Below are positions 12,581 to 19,664 of a stretch of DNA of 19,664 bases, one piece after another. Position 1 is the stretch's first letter. The number at the start of each line of letters is the position of its first letter. This DNA is from CAXYVX01 sp964292495 (GTDB taxonomy: Bacteria > Patescibacteriota > Saccharimonadia > Saccharimonadales > Saccharimonadaceae), in NCBI GenBank assembly GCA_964292495.1, contig CAXYVX010000012.1, positions 1 to 19,664 of the forward strand, given 5' to 3'. A program made the position numbers and the translations under genes. The notes under the pieces were generated by a model. It saw only the letters and a list, made by a program, of their open reading frames with translations. It ran no database searches and was not told the origin of the DNA.

Positions 12581-13915
12581 ATGAAAATTTTTATCTCAGG
12601 AATTGGTGGGACTGGCCTTGGTCCACTTGCAGAGCTTGCGCTTGATGCCGGAATTGAAGTGGTTGGATCGGACATGAAGCACTCGCCAAACACAGATGAG
12701 CTTGAACAGAGAGGCGTAAAAATATCTTACGCGCAAAATTATTTGCAAATCCAAGAAACCTACGCGCGCGAAAAATTTGACTGGTTCGTTCACAGCTCCG
12801 CCATCCCAGAGGATTCCGAGGAGTTGCGCTTTTGCAGAGAAAATAACATCAAATCAACCAAGCGCGACGAGTTTTTGGCGGAATTTATTCGCGAAAAAAA
12901 CCTAAACATGGTCGCCATAGCTGGTACACACGGCAAAACCACAACCACCAGCATGCTGATCTGGGTGTTTCGCGAACTCGGAATCCCCGTTTCATACTCC
13001 GTCGGTTCAACTTTGAGTTTCGGCCCAGCAGCACATTTTTCGGAAAATTCGCGGTTTTTCATTTATGAAGCCGACGAATACGACCGCAATTTTTTAGCCT
13101 ACAACCCGGCCGTATCTGCAATAGTTTCGCTGGATTACGACCACGCAGACATTTACCCAACAATTGAAAATTACAGGACTGCGTTTCGCGAATTCATTGA
13201 AAATTCCGACAAAACTTTCATGTGGGACAATGTTTACAACCAGCTTTTCACGGAGGCCTCACCAAGCGAAAACTTGGCGGTTTTAAGTCATGGATCTTTG
13301 CATTTTACAGAGATGAATCCGATCGAACTTCCCGGCGAAAAAGTTCGCGAAAACGCCTGGCTTGCACTTGAAATTTGCCGCGAAATTATGGACGATTTTA
13401 ACAGCGGAAAAATTCGCGAAATCCTGAAAAAATTCCCTAGCGCGAGCCGCCGTTTTGAGAAAATAACAACTGCAAATCCCGAAGACCAGCTTTTTTCAGA
13501 CTACGCGCACGCGCCGGCCGAAATCGCTGCAACTTTGCAAAAAGCAAGTGAAATTTCAGCGAAAACTGGTGCAAAAATTCTGGCAGTTTACCAGCCGCAC
13601 CAAAACGCGCGGCAAATCGAGGTGGTCAAAGAGGGCGGTTATCGGGATTATTTCAAACACGCGGACGAGATTATTTTTCTGCCAACATATTTAAACCGAA
13701 TGGATTTACTTCCGGATGCGCCAGCTGTTTTAACCTCTGAAAAACTAATTTCAACGCTTGATGATCGCGAAAAAAATCTCGCCAGCGCCGCAGCTTTTGG
13801 TGAAAAATTAGCAGCAGAAATTCGCGAAAAATTAAACGCGGGCTACATGGTGATCGCTCTCGGAGCAGGTCCAATTGATGGCTGGATTCGCGAAAATTTT
13901 GAAATTAAATCTTAA
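12581..13915 (+). CDS. murC: UDP-N-acetylmuramate--L-alanine ligase (MurC/Mpl family)
   Basis: Adds the first amino acid to UDP-MurNAc in peptidoglycan precursor synthesis. 444 residues: N-terminal Rossmann domain with GIGGTGLGPLA (7-17), ATP loop GTHGKTTTT (115-123), EADEYD (163-168), DYDHADIYPT (185-194), SDYAHAPAEI (306-315) and YQPHQNARQ (337-345). These fit MurC or its recycling relative Mpl; EADEYD and FDHAD-like parts are seen in Mpl too, so the ligase subtype is not certain. The usual PG-x-HN-x-x-NA motif reads PGEKVRENA (251-259), with HN replaced. Seven TTCGCGAA copies lie in the gene, all in the R-E frame. Its stop overlaps that of trmB by 4 bases. Confidence 0.85.
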   Translation: MKIFISGIGGTGLGPLAELALDAGIEVVGSDMKHSPNTDELEQRGVKISYAQNYLQIQETYAREKFDWFVHSSAIPEDSEELRFCRENNIKSTKRDEFLAEFIREKNLNMVAIAGTHGKTTTTSMLIWVFRELGIPVSYSVGSTLSFGPAAHFSENSRFFIYEADEYDRNFLAYNPAVSAIVSLDYDHADIYPTIENYRTAFREFIENSDKTFMWDNVYNQLFTEASPSENLAVLSHGSLHFTEMNPIELPGEKVRENAWLALEICREIMDDFNSGKIREILKKFPSASRRFEKITTANPEDQLFSDYAHAPAEIAATLQKASEISAKTGAKILAVYQPHQNARQIEVVKEGGYRDYFKHADEIIFLPTYLNRMDLLPDAPAVLTSEKLISTLDDREKNLASAAAFGEKLAAEIREKLNAGYMVIALGAGPIDGWIRENFEIKS

Positions 13916-15276
13916 TCTTTTTTAGCGGCGCAAACAAAAGAAATCGGCAAAAGCTCTTTCGCGAACCGCTCTTCGTAGCTCGTCATTATTTGCGCATCCT
14001 CAAAATCAGTGGAATTTTCACAATGCAAGTTCCGTGTAAGAATCACAGAAGACCAATCGTTTTCACGAAAACTTTTCATTGACCATTCAAACAGAGGTGA
14101 ATTATCAGTTTTGAAATTCATTTTTCCACCGTTTTTGATAATCTTTTCGTATTCATCTAAAAATCGCTTCTCCGTCAAGCGCCCGCGTCCGTTTTTCTGC
14201 AAATATTCATCAAAGTTTTTTCTCGATTTTTCATCAAATTCGTGAATTTCGCTAATATATTTTCGCAGATTTTCTTCGTAATTTTTTGCATCAGAAAAAC
14301 GTAAATTGTCATGGAAAAATCGCGAAAAATCAGCTCTTTTACTCTGATATTCATCTCTCGCGAAAGGATCTGAAAATGTCACCCAAATTTCATCAACCGT
14401 TTTTTCGCGAAAAATTTGGCTAATTCCCGAAACGTCCGCCCAAATATAGAAAATATTTTTGAGGTTTAGTTTTTTCGCCAAATTTGCACCTTGCAGCAAA
14501 CGATCTGACTTTTTATCAACAGCAACAAAAAATTTCTCTGGATATTTTTCAGCTAATTTCGTGATGAAAATCGCGCTTCCAGCCCCAATTTCTGCAACAA
14601 TTTTTCCATCTCCGAGAACATTTTTAAAACCATCTTCTCTGAAATTCGTCCACTTTTTCAAATCAAAGCAGTTTTCACTTTCAAGAAATTTCGCGAATTT
14701 ATATAGCTTTCGTTTTCGCGAAATAATCAAATCTTCAGGGTGATTTTTGTCATCAGAACGGATCTCAACCACGCGAAAATCGCCGTCGAATTTGTCCTTT
14801 TCAGCGATTTCATTTTTTCGCGAAAATTTTATAATTCTGGAATTCACGAGTTCTTTTTCAAAAAAATCGTCTGAAAATTTGGTAATATTTTTTGATTTCT
14901 CAGCTGAATCAATTTCCGTAATAGTTATTGGGGAATCAATTTTTTCAGATATTTCAATAAGTTCCTGACTTTTTGGCGACAAAAATCTTACGTTTTCGTT
15001 TTCACTAAAATTTAACTGAACTTGCGTGGAACAATCCGCGCGCCAGATATTCGTCAGTCTTTCGCGAATTTCCCGCTCAATTTTCCCAAAATATTCTTCA
15101 ATTTCCGCCACGGATCGAACAATAATCAGAGAGTTTTCGGCGTCATAAGATTTCGCGAAATTCTCCTTTTTTTTCGTGAGTCTTTGTAAAATAAAGCTTT
15201 TTTCGCCCAACTGAATAAACTGACTTTCGCCATTTTTCAGATTTTCGCAAAGATTTTTTAGTGAAAAATCAGGCAT
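13912..15276 (-). CDS. trmB: tRNA (guanine-N7)-methyltransferase TrmB with unknown N-terminal extension
   Basis: Makes m7G46 in the tRNA variable loop. The C-terminal part (about 186-454) is TrmB-like: RKRKLYKFAKF, the SAM-binding VAEIGAGSAIFITKLAEKYP (227-246), FVAVDKKSDRLLQGANLA, FSDPF (301-305; usually FPDPWPKKRH) and GRLTEKRFLDEY (365-376). About 50 residues, mostly charged helix, are inserted between the last two. The first about 185 residues match nothing I recognise. At 454 residues it is twice the usual 210-240. The ATG directly follows the mscS stop (TAAATG), so it is translated from the mscS message. Seven TTCGCGAA copies lie within it. Confidence 0.82.
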   Translation of the reverse strand: MPDFSLKNLCENLKNGESQFIQLGEKSFILQRLTKKKENFAKSYDAENSLIIVRSVAEIEEYFGKIEREIRERLTNIWRADCSTQVQLNFSENENVRFLSPKSQELIEISEKIDSPITITEIDSAEKSKNITKFSDDFFEKELVNSRIIKFSRKNEIAEKDKFDGDFRVVEIRSDDKNHPEDLIISRKRKLYKFAKFLESENCFDLKKWTNFREDGFKNVLGDGKIVAEIGAGSAIFITKLAEKYPEKFFVAVDKKSDRLLQGANLAKKLNLKNIFYIWADVSGISQIFREKTVDEIWVTFSDPFARDEYQSKRADFSRFFHDNLRFSDAKNYEENLRKYISEIHEFDEKSRKNFDEYLQKNGRGRLTEKRFLDEYEKIIKNGGKMNFKTDNSPLFEWSMKSFRENDWSSVILTRNLHCENSTDFEDAQIMTSYEERFAKELLPISFVCAAKKD

Positions 15277-16140
15277 TTACACCGTTTCGATCGTGTTAAT
15301 TTTCTCTTTTTGCATCACTTCGAGCAGGCGCTTGCGGAATTCAGAACTAACATCCCACTGATCGGCCGGCTCGGTTGTACCGTTGATCGTGATATTAAAT
15401 CCATCTGCGCCGATTTTTCCAACTTCCGAAAAGTGTGGCGGATCAATAATTTTGTTCTTCCATTTCGGTTCTTTCAACATGGCAAGTCCAGCTTCGTTGA
15501 TGATTGAGATCAGTTTATCCATGTCGGTATCAGAGGCCACGCCAAACACAAAATGAACTTTGCTAAATCCCATGGTTTTGTTCGTCACCTGGACAATTGC
15601 GCCATTTGGAATGAAATGTTTATTGCCGAGCCGGTCGCGCAAAACGGTCGTGCGTAGCGTGATTTTTTCAACCGTTCCGCCGTTCGCGATTGGTCCGTCA
15701 GTTTGCGGGATTCCAAGCCCAGAAACATCAATGAAATCACCAACTCTATACTGGTTTTCAAGAATGAAGAAAAATCCGGCCAAAAGATCTTTGATGATGT
15801 TTTGAGCGCCAAAACCAAGCGCAACTCCAGCCACGCCAGCGCTCGCGAACAAAGGCACGAGATTTACGTGAAAATGATCTAGCACCGTGAAGACAACCGT
15901 CAAAACAACAATGACTTTTATCACCGTAGCGGACATGTCCGAAAGTGTTTTCAAGCGTTTCCGGCGCTCTTTCGTGTTGATTTTTCGCGAACCTCGGACG
16001 CGAACCATAGCCGCAACAAGCATTCGCGCGAGAAATGGCGCAAATTTGTAGATGATCGCGCCAATAACAATACAGATCAAAATTCCGGGAAAATTTACAT
16101 ATTTTGACCACGCCGCAAAGGTTTCAAAAAAGACTTTCAT
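15277..16140 (-). CDS. mscS: Small-conductance mechanosensitive channel MscS
   Basis: Opens under membrane tension and releases solutes on osmotic downshock. 287 residues: membrane helices at about 17-45 and 66-88, then the pore helix AGVAGVALGFGAQNIIKDLLAG (101-122) with the Gly/Ala pattern of TM3, followed by FFFILENQYRVGDFI and the cytoplasmic beta domain (TVEKITLRTTVLRDRLGNKHFIPNG). Length matches E. coli MscS (286). Start at 16140, 6 bases after an extended -10. Cotranscribed with trmB. Confidence 0.95.
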   Translation of the reverse strand: MKVFFETFAAWSKYVNFPGILICIVIGAIIYKFAPFLARMLVAAMVRVRGSRKINTKERRKRLKTLSDMSATVIKVIVVLTVVFTVLDHFHVNLVPLFASAGVAGVALGFGAQNIIKDLLAGFFFILENQYRVGDFIDVSGLGIPQTDGPIANGGTVEKITLRTTVLRDRLGNKHFIPNGAIVQVTNKTMGFSKVHFVFGVASDTDMDKLISIINEAGLAMLKEPKWKNKIIDPPHFSEVGKIGADGFNITINGTTEPADQWDVSSEFRKRLLEVMQKEKINTIETV

Positions 16141-16146
16141 GTAAGC

Positions 16147-16155
16147 ATTTTATCA
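16147..16155 (-). promoter_or_regulatory. mscS-trmB promoter (leaderless)
   Basis: Extended -10 TGaTAAAAT (hexamer 16147-16152), 6 bases before the ATG at 16140. No clear -35. Confidence 0.68.
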
Positions 16156-16207
16156 CAACGCTGCAAACCGCGCTATAGTTTTTCCCTGTTAATTGTCAGA
16201 TGCAAAA

Positions 16208-17920
16208 CTAATTATTCGCGAAAGAATTTGCCAGGTTTGGACCAACAATCACCACAAAACTTGCGTTATCTGTTGAAGAAAATCCGCCCAATGAGCCAGA
16301 AGCATTGGCTTTAACACCGTATTTTTTCTCCAAAGCAGCGAGAGTTCCGGGCATTTTTCCGCCGCTGAGGTCATGGATTTCAACTTTCGAGGTAATTTCG
16401 GATGGAGCGTTTCCAGTCGCACCCACCGTGAAATTCGCGCTTTTCAAATCAGACGCCACCGATTTTGCCGCTCCCGAAACACCAGAACCGTTCAAAACAT
16501 CAACAACCGCTCCCTCTTTCACCATCGGATCGCTTGAAACATTTTTCGCGATATACGCTTGAATGTCGCCGTAATCAAATGTTCCAGCTGTCGGAATTAC
16601 AACACTTTGGCCGTTTACCATCCCTGTTGTTAGAACCGCCGGATCAGCACTCATCAAGTTGATCGATTTCAAGCTCGTTGGAGAGAAATCCTTCATGATT
16701 GACATCAAGGTTTTGATTTCACCAAGAGAGAAAGTTGTGCGAACATTATCGCCGAAACTGCTCAGCGCAGATTCCATCCCACCGATGTTCGTGATCAAAT
16801 TTGCAGTTTTCGCCTGGTTCATTATTCCAACCAAAATTCTCTGTTGATTCTGTTCGCGGTCAAAGTTGCTGTTTGCAAGACCATATGTCGGAGCTCTGTC
16901 TCCTCTGGCTTTCGCGAGAGCAAGCGCTTGCTGAGCGTTAATTGTATTTGGTCCATTGCTCAGTTTAATGCCTGTGTTGTAGTCATAAATTCCACCAGCG
17001 CTGATTGGATCAGACTGAATATCAACGGTAATTTTCCCGCCAACCGCATTCACAAGCCCTTCAAGCACCGAGTAATTGACATTAACACCATATTGCAGGC
17101 TCAAACCGCTAATTTTCGAGAAGAATGGGAGTGCCGTTTCCAGAGCTTTTTGATCACCACTCACGCCGCCCTGACCGCCACCAGCACACTGGTAAAATGC
17201 GTTGATTTTACCTTGATTCCCAACGTCGCAAGAAATCCCGTATTTCACCCACAAATCGCGAGGAACCGACACCATATATGCATCGTGTTTCTCCTGATCA
17301 ATCGACAAAATCATAATCGAATCTGTCAGCCAGCCGCCGTTATCCGAAGCGTCATGGCGGTCATCACTCGTCCCCAAAATCAAAATGTTCGTCCTGCCGT
17401 TTGAATCTTTTTTCAGGGGTGTATTCACAGTAACCGCGCCAATAACATTCGCGATTCCACAACTTTTTTCACCAGAAAACTTACAAGCTTCGTTCGCCAA
17501 ATTGATGACCGAATAAACCGCATAAGAAATAGCAGCCAAAACCAAAATTATCACCGCCCATTTTAGATTTCGCTTCAATTTCCAATGTTTTTTTGACCGC
17601 TTTTCCGCTTTTTTCGCGGCGCGCTTCTCTTTTCGCGAAAGTTCCCCGTTCGCGCGATTTCCGCCTCTTTTAACTCTTGACGATTCTTCTTCATCGGCTG
17701 GAATCTGAGCAAGTTTTTTGTCATCTCCGCCATCAAGACCTTCAAGAGAACTCTCAATATCTTCATCTAAATCAGAAGTTTCAGGACTAATAATTTTTCG
17801 CGGTTGACTCTGATCATCAAGAGAAATATTTCTCCTCTCGCCTTCATTTCTTAGAGGTTTTCGCGGCTCTTCATGTCGGCGGAGAACAAAACCGTCGATG
17901 GACTTTGGTCGTTTATTCAT
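16208..17920 (-). CDS. LytR-CpsA-Psr (LCP) family protein with LytR C-terminal domain
   Basis: LCP enzymes move lipid-linked glycopolymers onto peptidoglycan or other surface acceptors. 570 residues: a basic and acidic cytoplasmic N-terminus (1-118), a membrane helix (about 121-142), the LCP domain (about 176-372) with TNILILGTSDD, WLTDSIMIL, VPRDLWV (219-225), LAKARGDRA (335-343) and NFDREQNQQRIL (352-363), then a LytR_C domain (about 468-570; VVDVLNGSGVSGAAKSVASDL). The Arg/Asp residues that bind the pyrophosphate lipid are present. The frame reaches a GTG at 17926, but ATG 17920 fits the promoter better. The sugar transferase next door could supply the lipid-linked glycan. Confidence 0.93.
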   Translation of the reverse strand: MNKRPKSIDGFVLRRHEEPRKPLRNEGERRNISLDDQSQPRKIISPETSDLDEDIESSLEGLDGGDDKKLAQIPADEEESSRVKRGGNRANGELSRKEKRAAKKAEKRSKKHWKLKRNLKWAVIILVLAAISYAVYSVINLANEACKFSGEKSCGIANVIGAVTVNTPLKKDSNGRTNILILGTSDDRHDASDNGGWLTDSIMILSIDQEKHDAYMVSVPRDLWVKYGISCDVGNQGKINAFYQCAGGGQGGVSGDQKALETALPFFSKISGLSLQYGVNVNYSVLEGLVNAVGGKITVDIQSDPISAGGIYDYNTGIKLSNGPNTINAQQALALAKARGDRAPTYGLANSNFDREQNQQRILVGIMNQAKTANLITNIGGMESALSSFGDNVRTTFSLGEIKTLMSIMKDFSPTSLKSINLMSADPAVLTTGMVNGQSVVIPTAGTFDYGDIQAYIAKNVSSDPMVKEGAVVDVLNGSGVSGAAKSVASDLKSANFTVGATGNAPSEITSKVEIHDLSGGKMPGTLAALEKKYGVKANASGSLGGFSSTDNASFVVIVGPNLANSFANN

Positions 17921-17927
17921 GAGCACT

Positions 17928-17936
17928 ATTTTATCA
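17928..17936 (-). promoter_or_regulatory. Promoter of LCP gene (leaderless)
   Basis: Extended -10 TGaTAAAAT (hexamer 17928-17933), 7 bases before the ATG at 17920. Confidence 0.65.
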
Positions 17937-17995
17937 TGAATCTCGCATTCACGAAAACTATTTTCGCGAATTTTACCAACGAAAACACTTAATTA

Positions 17996-18006
17996 TGCTA
18001 TATTAT
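17996..18006 (+). promoter_or_regulatory. Promoter of sugar transferase gene (leaderless or nearly so)
   Basis: Overlapping candidates: extended -10 TGcTATATT (hexamer 17999-18004) 9 bases before the ATG, or TATTAT (18001-18006) 7 bases before it. No good -35. One TTCGCGAA (17963-17970) lies between this and the divergent LCP promoter. Confidence 0.5.
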
Positions 18007-18013
18007 TAGTGTT

Positions 18014-19444
18014 ATGAAAAATCGTAAATCTTTTATTTTCACCGTTCTACTCATCGCCGCAGACGCAATCGCGATTCTGGCCGCATATTCCGTCTCATAT
18101 ATCTTGCGCACGCGTTTTTGGAATTCCGCTCCAATAACGAACTTCATTTCCGCCCGAGATTATTTCATGAACCTGATTTTTCTCGTGCCTTTTATTTTGA
18201 TTCTTTTCTCTGTTATTGGCACATATTCATCCGGGCGACAATCATTCTTTGCGAAAACTTGGCGCGTTGTTTTTGGAAGTTTGGGCGCGATGTTTTTCAT
18301 GATTGCAGTTTCATTTTTCTCCGTTGAACCAATTTTCCCAGGCAAAATTGTTCCAATTTACGGGTTGGCTTTTTCTCTGTTATTTCTCGCAACAGAGCGC
18401 TCAATCCTCTATTTCGCGAAATATTTACGCTACCGCCGCAACATCGGTTCCGAGAAAATCCTCATCGTTGGAATCACCAAAAAAAATCGCAAAATCGCAA
18501 TGAATCTCACCGAAAGCATTTCACGAAAATCGTCCGGATATGAACTTATTGCATCTGTTGGAGAGGAAAAATTCGCGAAAAACTCATATAAAACTTTCGC
18601 GAATTTCGTCAGGACTGGACGATATGCACCAAATTTGATCATTCAAATTGCAAACAAAAACCAGCCAGAGATTGATAAGGAAATTTTGTTTTTCGCGCAA
18701 AAAAATTACATTGACTATAAATTTATTCCGCGCGAATTTTCCGAATTGCCAGAGAGAATCCAACCAGAATTTTTCGCGGGTCAACAAGTTTTCGCGATTT
18801 TACCAACTCCTCTGCTTGGCTGGGGACGCGTCGCAAAACGCCTGTTGGATTTGGTAGTTTCCGGAATTTTCTTGATCATTTTTTCATGGCTTTATTTGAT
18901 CATTTGGCTGCTCGTGAAAATATTTTCCGGCGGTGGAAGTGCATTTTTCCATCAAGTTCGCCTAACGCGCGGAGACAAGAAATTCAACGTTTACAAATTC
19001 CGCACACAATTCGCGAAATTTGACGGAACCACGCCGGAAGAAGCGTTCAAAATGATCGGCAAGCCTGAACTGAGCAAAATTTATCGCGAAAACGGAGATT
19101 CTCTGGAAAATGATCCGCGAATTACACCAATCGGCAAATTCCTAAGAAAAACATCTTTAGATGAATTGCCTCAGTTGTGGAACGTTTTTCGCGGAGATAT
19201 TTCTTTGGTCGGCCCGCGCGCACTAATTCCACAAGAGCTAGACAAATTTGCGAAAAAACACCAAATTTTGAACGTTAAAAGTGGAATTACCGGGCTTGCG
19301 GTAGTTTCTGGACGGCGAGATATTTCGTTTGAAGAGCGCCGAAAACTCGACATTTACTATGTCCAAAATTGGTCTTTCGCGATGGACATACAAATTCTTG
19401 CGAAAACTTTCTGGTCAGTTCTGACGCAAAGAGGCGCTAAATAA
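18014..19444 (+). CDS. Polyprenyl-phosphate sugar-1-phosphate transferase (exopolysaccharide/O-antigen initiating)
   Basis: Starts a surface glycan by moving a sugar-1-phosphate from a nucleotide sugar to undecaprenyl phosphate. 476 residues: four N-terminal membrane helices (about 8-31, 51-70, 84-103, 114-133), a Rossmann-like middle domain (KILIVGITKKNRKIA), another membrane helix (about 280-303) and the catalytic domain with KRLLDLVVS, FFHQVRLTRGDKKFNVYKFRT (311-331), DPRITPIGKFLRKTSLDELPQ (367-387), VFRGDISLVGPRALIP (391-406) and GITGLAVVSGR (424-434). This is the WbaP/WcaJ-type layout. The sugar cannot be told. Probably works with the LCP and Wzy-like neighbours. Confidence 0.93.
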   Translation: MKNRKSFIFTVLLIAADAIAILAAYSVSYILRTRFWNSAPITNFISARDYFMNLIFLVPFILILFSVIGTYSSGRQSFFAKTWRVVFGSLGAMFFMIAVSFFSVEPIFPGKIVPIYGLAFSLLFLATERSILYFAKYLRYRRNIGSEKILIVGITKKNRKIAMNLTESISRKSSGYELIASVGEEKFAKNSYKTFANFVRTGRYAPNLIIQIANKNQPEIDKEILFFAQKNYIDYKFIPREFSELPERIQPEFFAGQQVFAILPTPLLGWGRVAKRLLDLVVSGIFLIIFSWLYLIIWLLVKIFSGGGSAFFHQVRLTRGDKKFNVYKFRTQFAKFDGTTPEEAFKMIGKPELSKIYRENGDSLENDPRITPIGKFLRKTSLDELPQLWNVFRGDISLVGPRALIPQELDKFAKKHQILNVKSGITGLAVVSGRRDISFEERRKLDIYYVQNWSFAMDIQILAKTFWSVLTQRGAK

Positions 19445-19446
19445 AA

Positions 19447-19664
19447 TTATTTCGCTTTTTTGCTCTGAATAAAGATGCAAATCAAGATTAAATACACGTG
19501 AATCGCGCTTGGATATCCGCTGAAAAACATCCATTGCACGACAAATGCAGCAAAAATTCCCAGCATCCAGCGCGCGTCTTTTGAGCGCAAAATTTCTCGC
19601 GTAAATCCAATTAAAACTAGCAAAAACAACGCCAAACCAACCACTCCGAGTTCCAGAAGTTTTT
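19447..19664 (-). CDS. C-terminal part of a probable O-antigen ligase/polymerase, cut by window edge
   Basis: The frame is open to the right edge, so the N-terminus is missing; the GTG inside it at 19644 is not taken as the start. The visible 71 or so residues begin KLLELGVVGLALFLL, which resembles the (L)LLELGIIGL segment just after the conserved His loop in Wzy_C/O-antigen ligase proteins. Two or three hydrophobic helices follow (FVVQWMFFSGYPSAIHVYLIL) and then a basic end. Its stop lies 2 bases from that of the sugar transferase, which supports a glycan locus. Assignment rests on a short segment. Confidence 0.55.
   Translation of the reverse strand, partial: KLLELGVVGLALFLLVLIGFTREILRSKDARWMLGIFAAFVVQWMFFSGYPSAIHVYLILICIFIQSKKAK

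Larger units (their letters stand above)
1..19664. repeat. Highly iterated palindrome TTCGCGAA, about 56 copies across the window
   Basis: Exact copies found by eye start at 82, 253, 797, 1361, 1571, 1672, 2431, 2585, 2947, 3197, 3478, 3966, 4131, 4352, 4700, 4889, 6763, 7138, 7560, 8216, 8242, 8416, 8641, 8693, 8840, 8998, 9285, 9930, 10148, 10715, 10976, 11306, 12245, 12546, 12888, 12969, 13195, 13344, 13413, 13821, 13887, 13958, 14404, 14690, 14715, 14817, 15061, 15152, 15984, 16215, 17632, 17963, 18413, 18572, 18596 and 19010. Eight are intergenic and about 48 are in genes, in all three frames. The lamin-tail/rusA stretch (4897-6762) and most of the LCP gene (16223-17631) are nearly free of it. 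Function unknown. Confidence 0.93.

Noticed and set aside
1..19664. UGA recoding (as in Absconditabacteria/Gracilibacteria)
   Set aside because: TGA ends tsaE, dut, recX and the rusA-like gene at the expected protein ends and is not needed as a sense codon in any of the full-length genes.

Overview
The window looks like chromosomal DNA of a small-genome bacterium of the Patescibacteria (CPR), most likely Candidatus Saccharibacteria. This is inferred from protein style and gene content: an RNase Y, TsaB/TsaE and RecA/RuvA/RecX set, PH-domain and lamin-tail membrane proteins, a LytR-CpsA-Psr protein, and a small 'YFFAKE' protein of a kind common in CPR genomes. The standard code fits: TGA is a plain stop for tsaE, dut, recX and rusA, which argues against the UGA-recoding CPR phyla. 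Coding density is very high. No stretch over about 150 bases lacks a gene, and I see no prophage, insertion sequence or CRISPR array.

Layout. 1-2715 (minus): partial tRNA(CAU), rny, tsaB, tsaE. 2772-3365 (plus): a PRC-barrel protein divergent from tsaE. 3452-8814 (minus): a recombination block read as ruvA, recA, then lamin-tail surface protein, rusA-type resolvase, recX, then dut. 8865-9665 (plus): PH-domain membrane protein. 9680-10604 (minus): pilin-like protein and FtsB/DivIC-like protein. 10754-10829 (plus): tRNA-Ile(UAU). 10861-12430 (minus): two unknown proteins and a tightly controlled 69-residue protein. 12581-13915 (plus): MurC-type ligase. 13912-16140 (minus): mscS and a fused trmB. 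16208-17920 (minus): LCP protein. 18014-19444 (plus): polyprenyl-phosphate sugar transferase. At the right edge (minus) is the C-terminal end of a probable O-antigen ligase/polymerase.

Functional themes are homologous recombination (RuvA, RecA, RusA, RecX), tRNA modification (t6A by TsaB/TsaE, m7G by TrmB), and envelope building (MurC, FtsB-like, LCP, sugar transferase, possible Wzy, MscS).

Two genome-scale signals stand out. (1) The palindrome TTCGCGAA occurs about 56 times by eye, roughly once per 350 bp, when well under one copy is expected. It lies in genes and in half of the intergenic gaps, like the HIP1 element of cyanobacteria but with a different sequence. (2) Most transcription units begin with an extended -10 box (TGnTAtaaT) placed only 6-8 bases before the start codon, so most mRNAs should be leaderless. 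Only rny, recA, dut and the 69-residue gene have a clear leader with a Shine-Dalgarno site.
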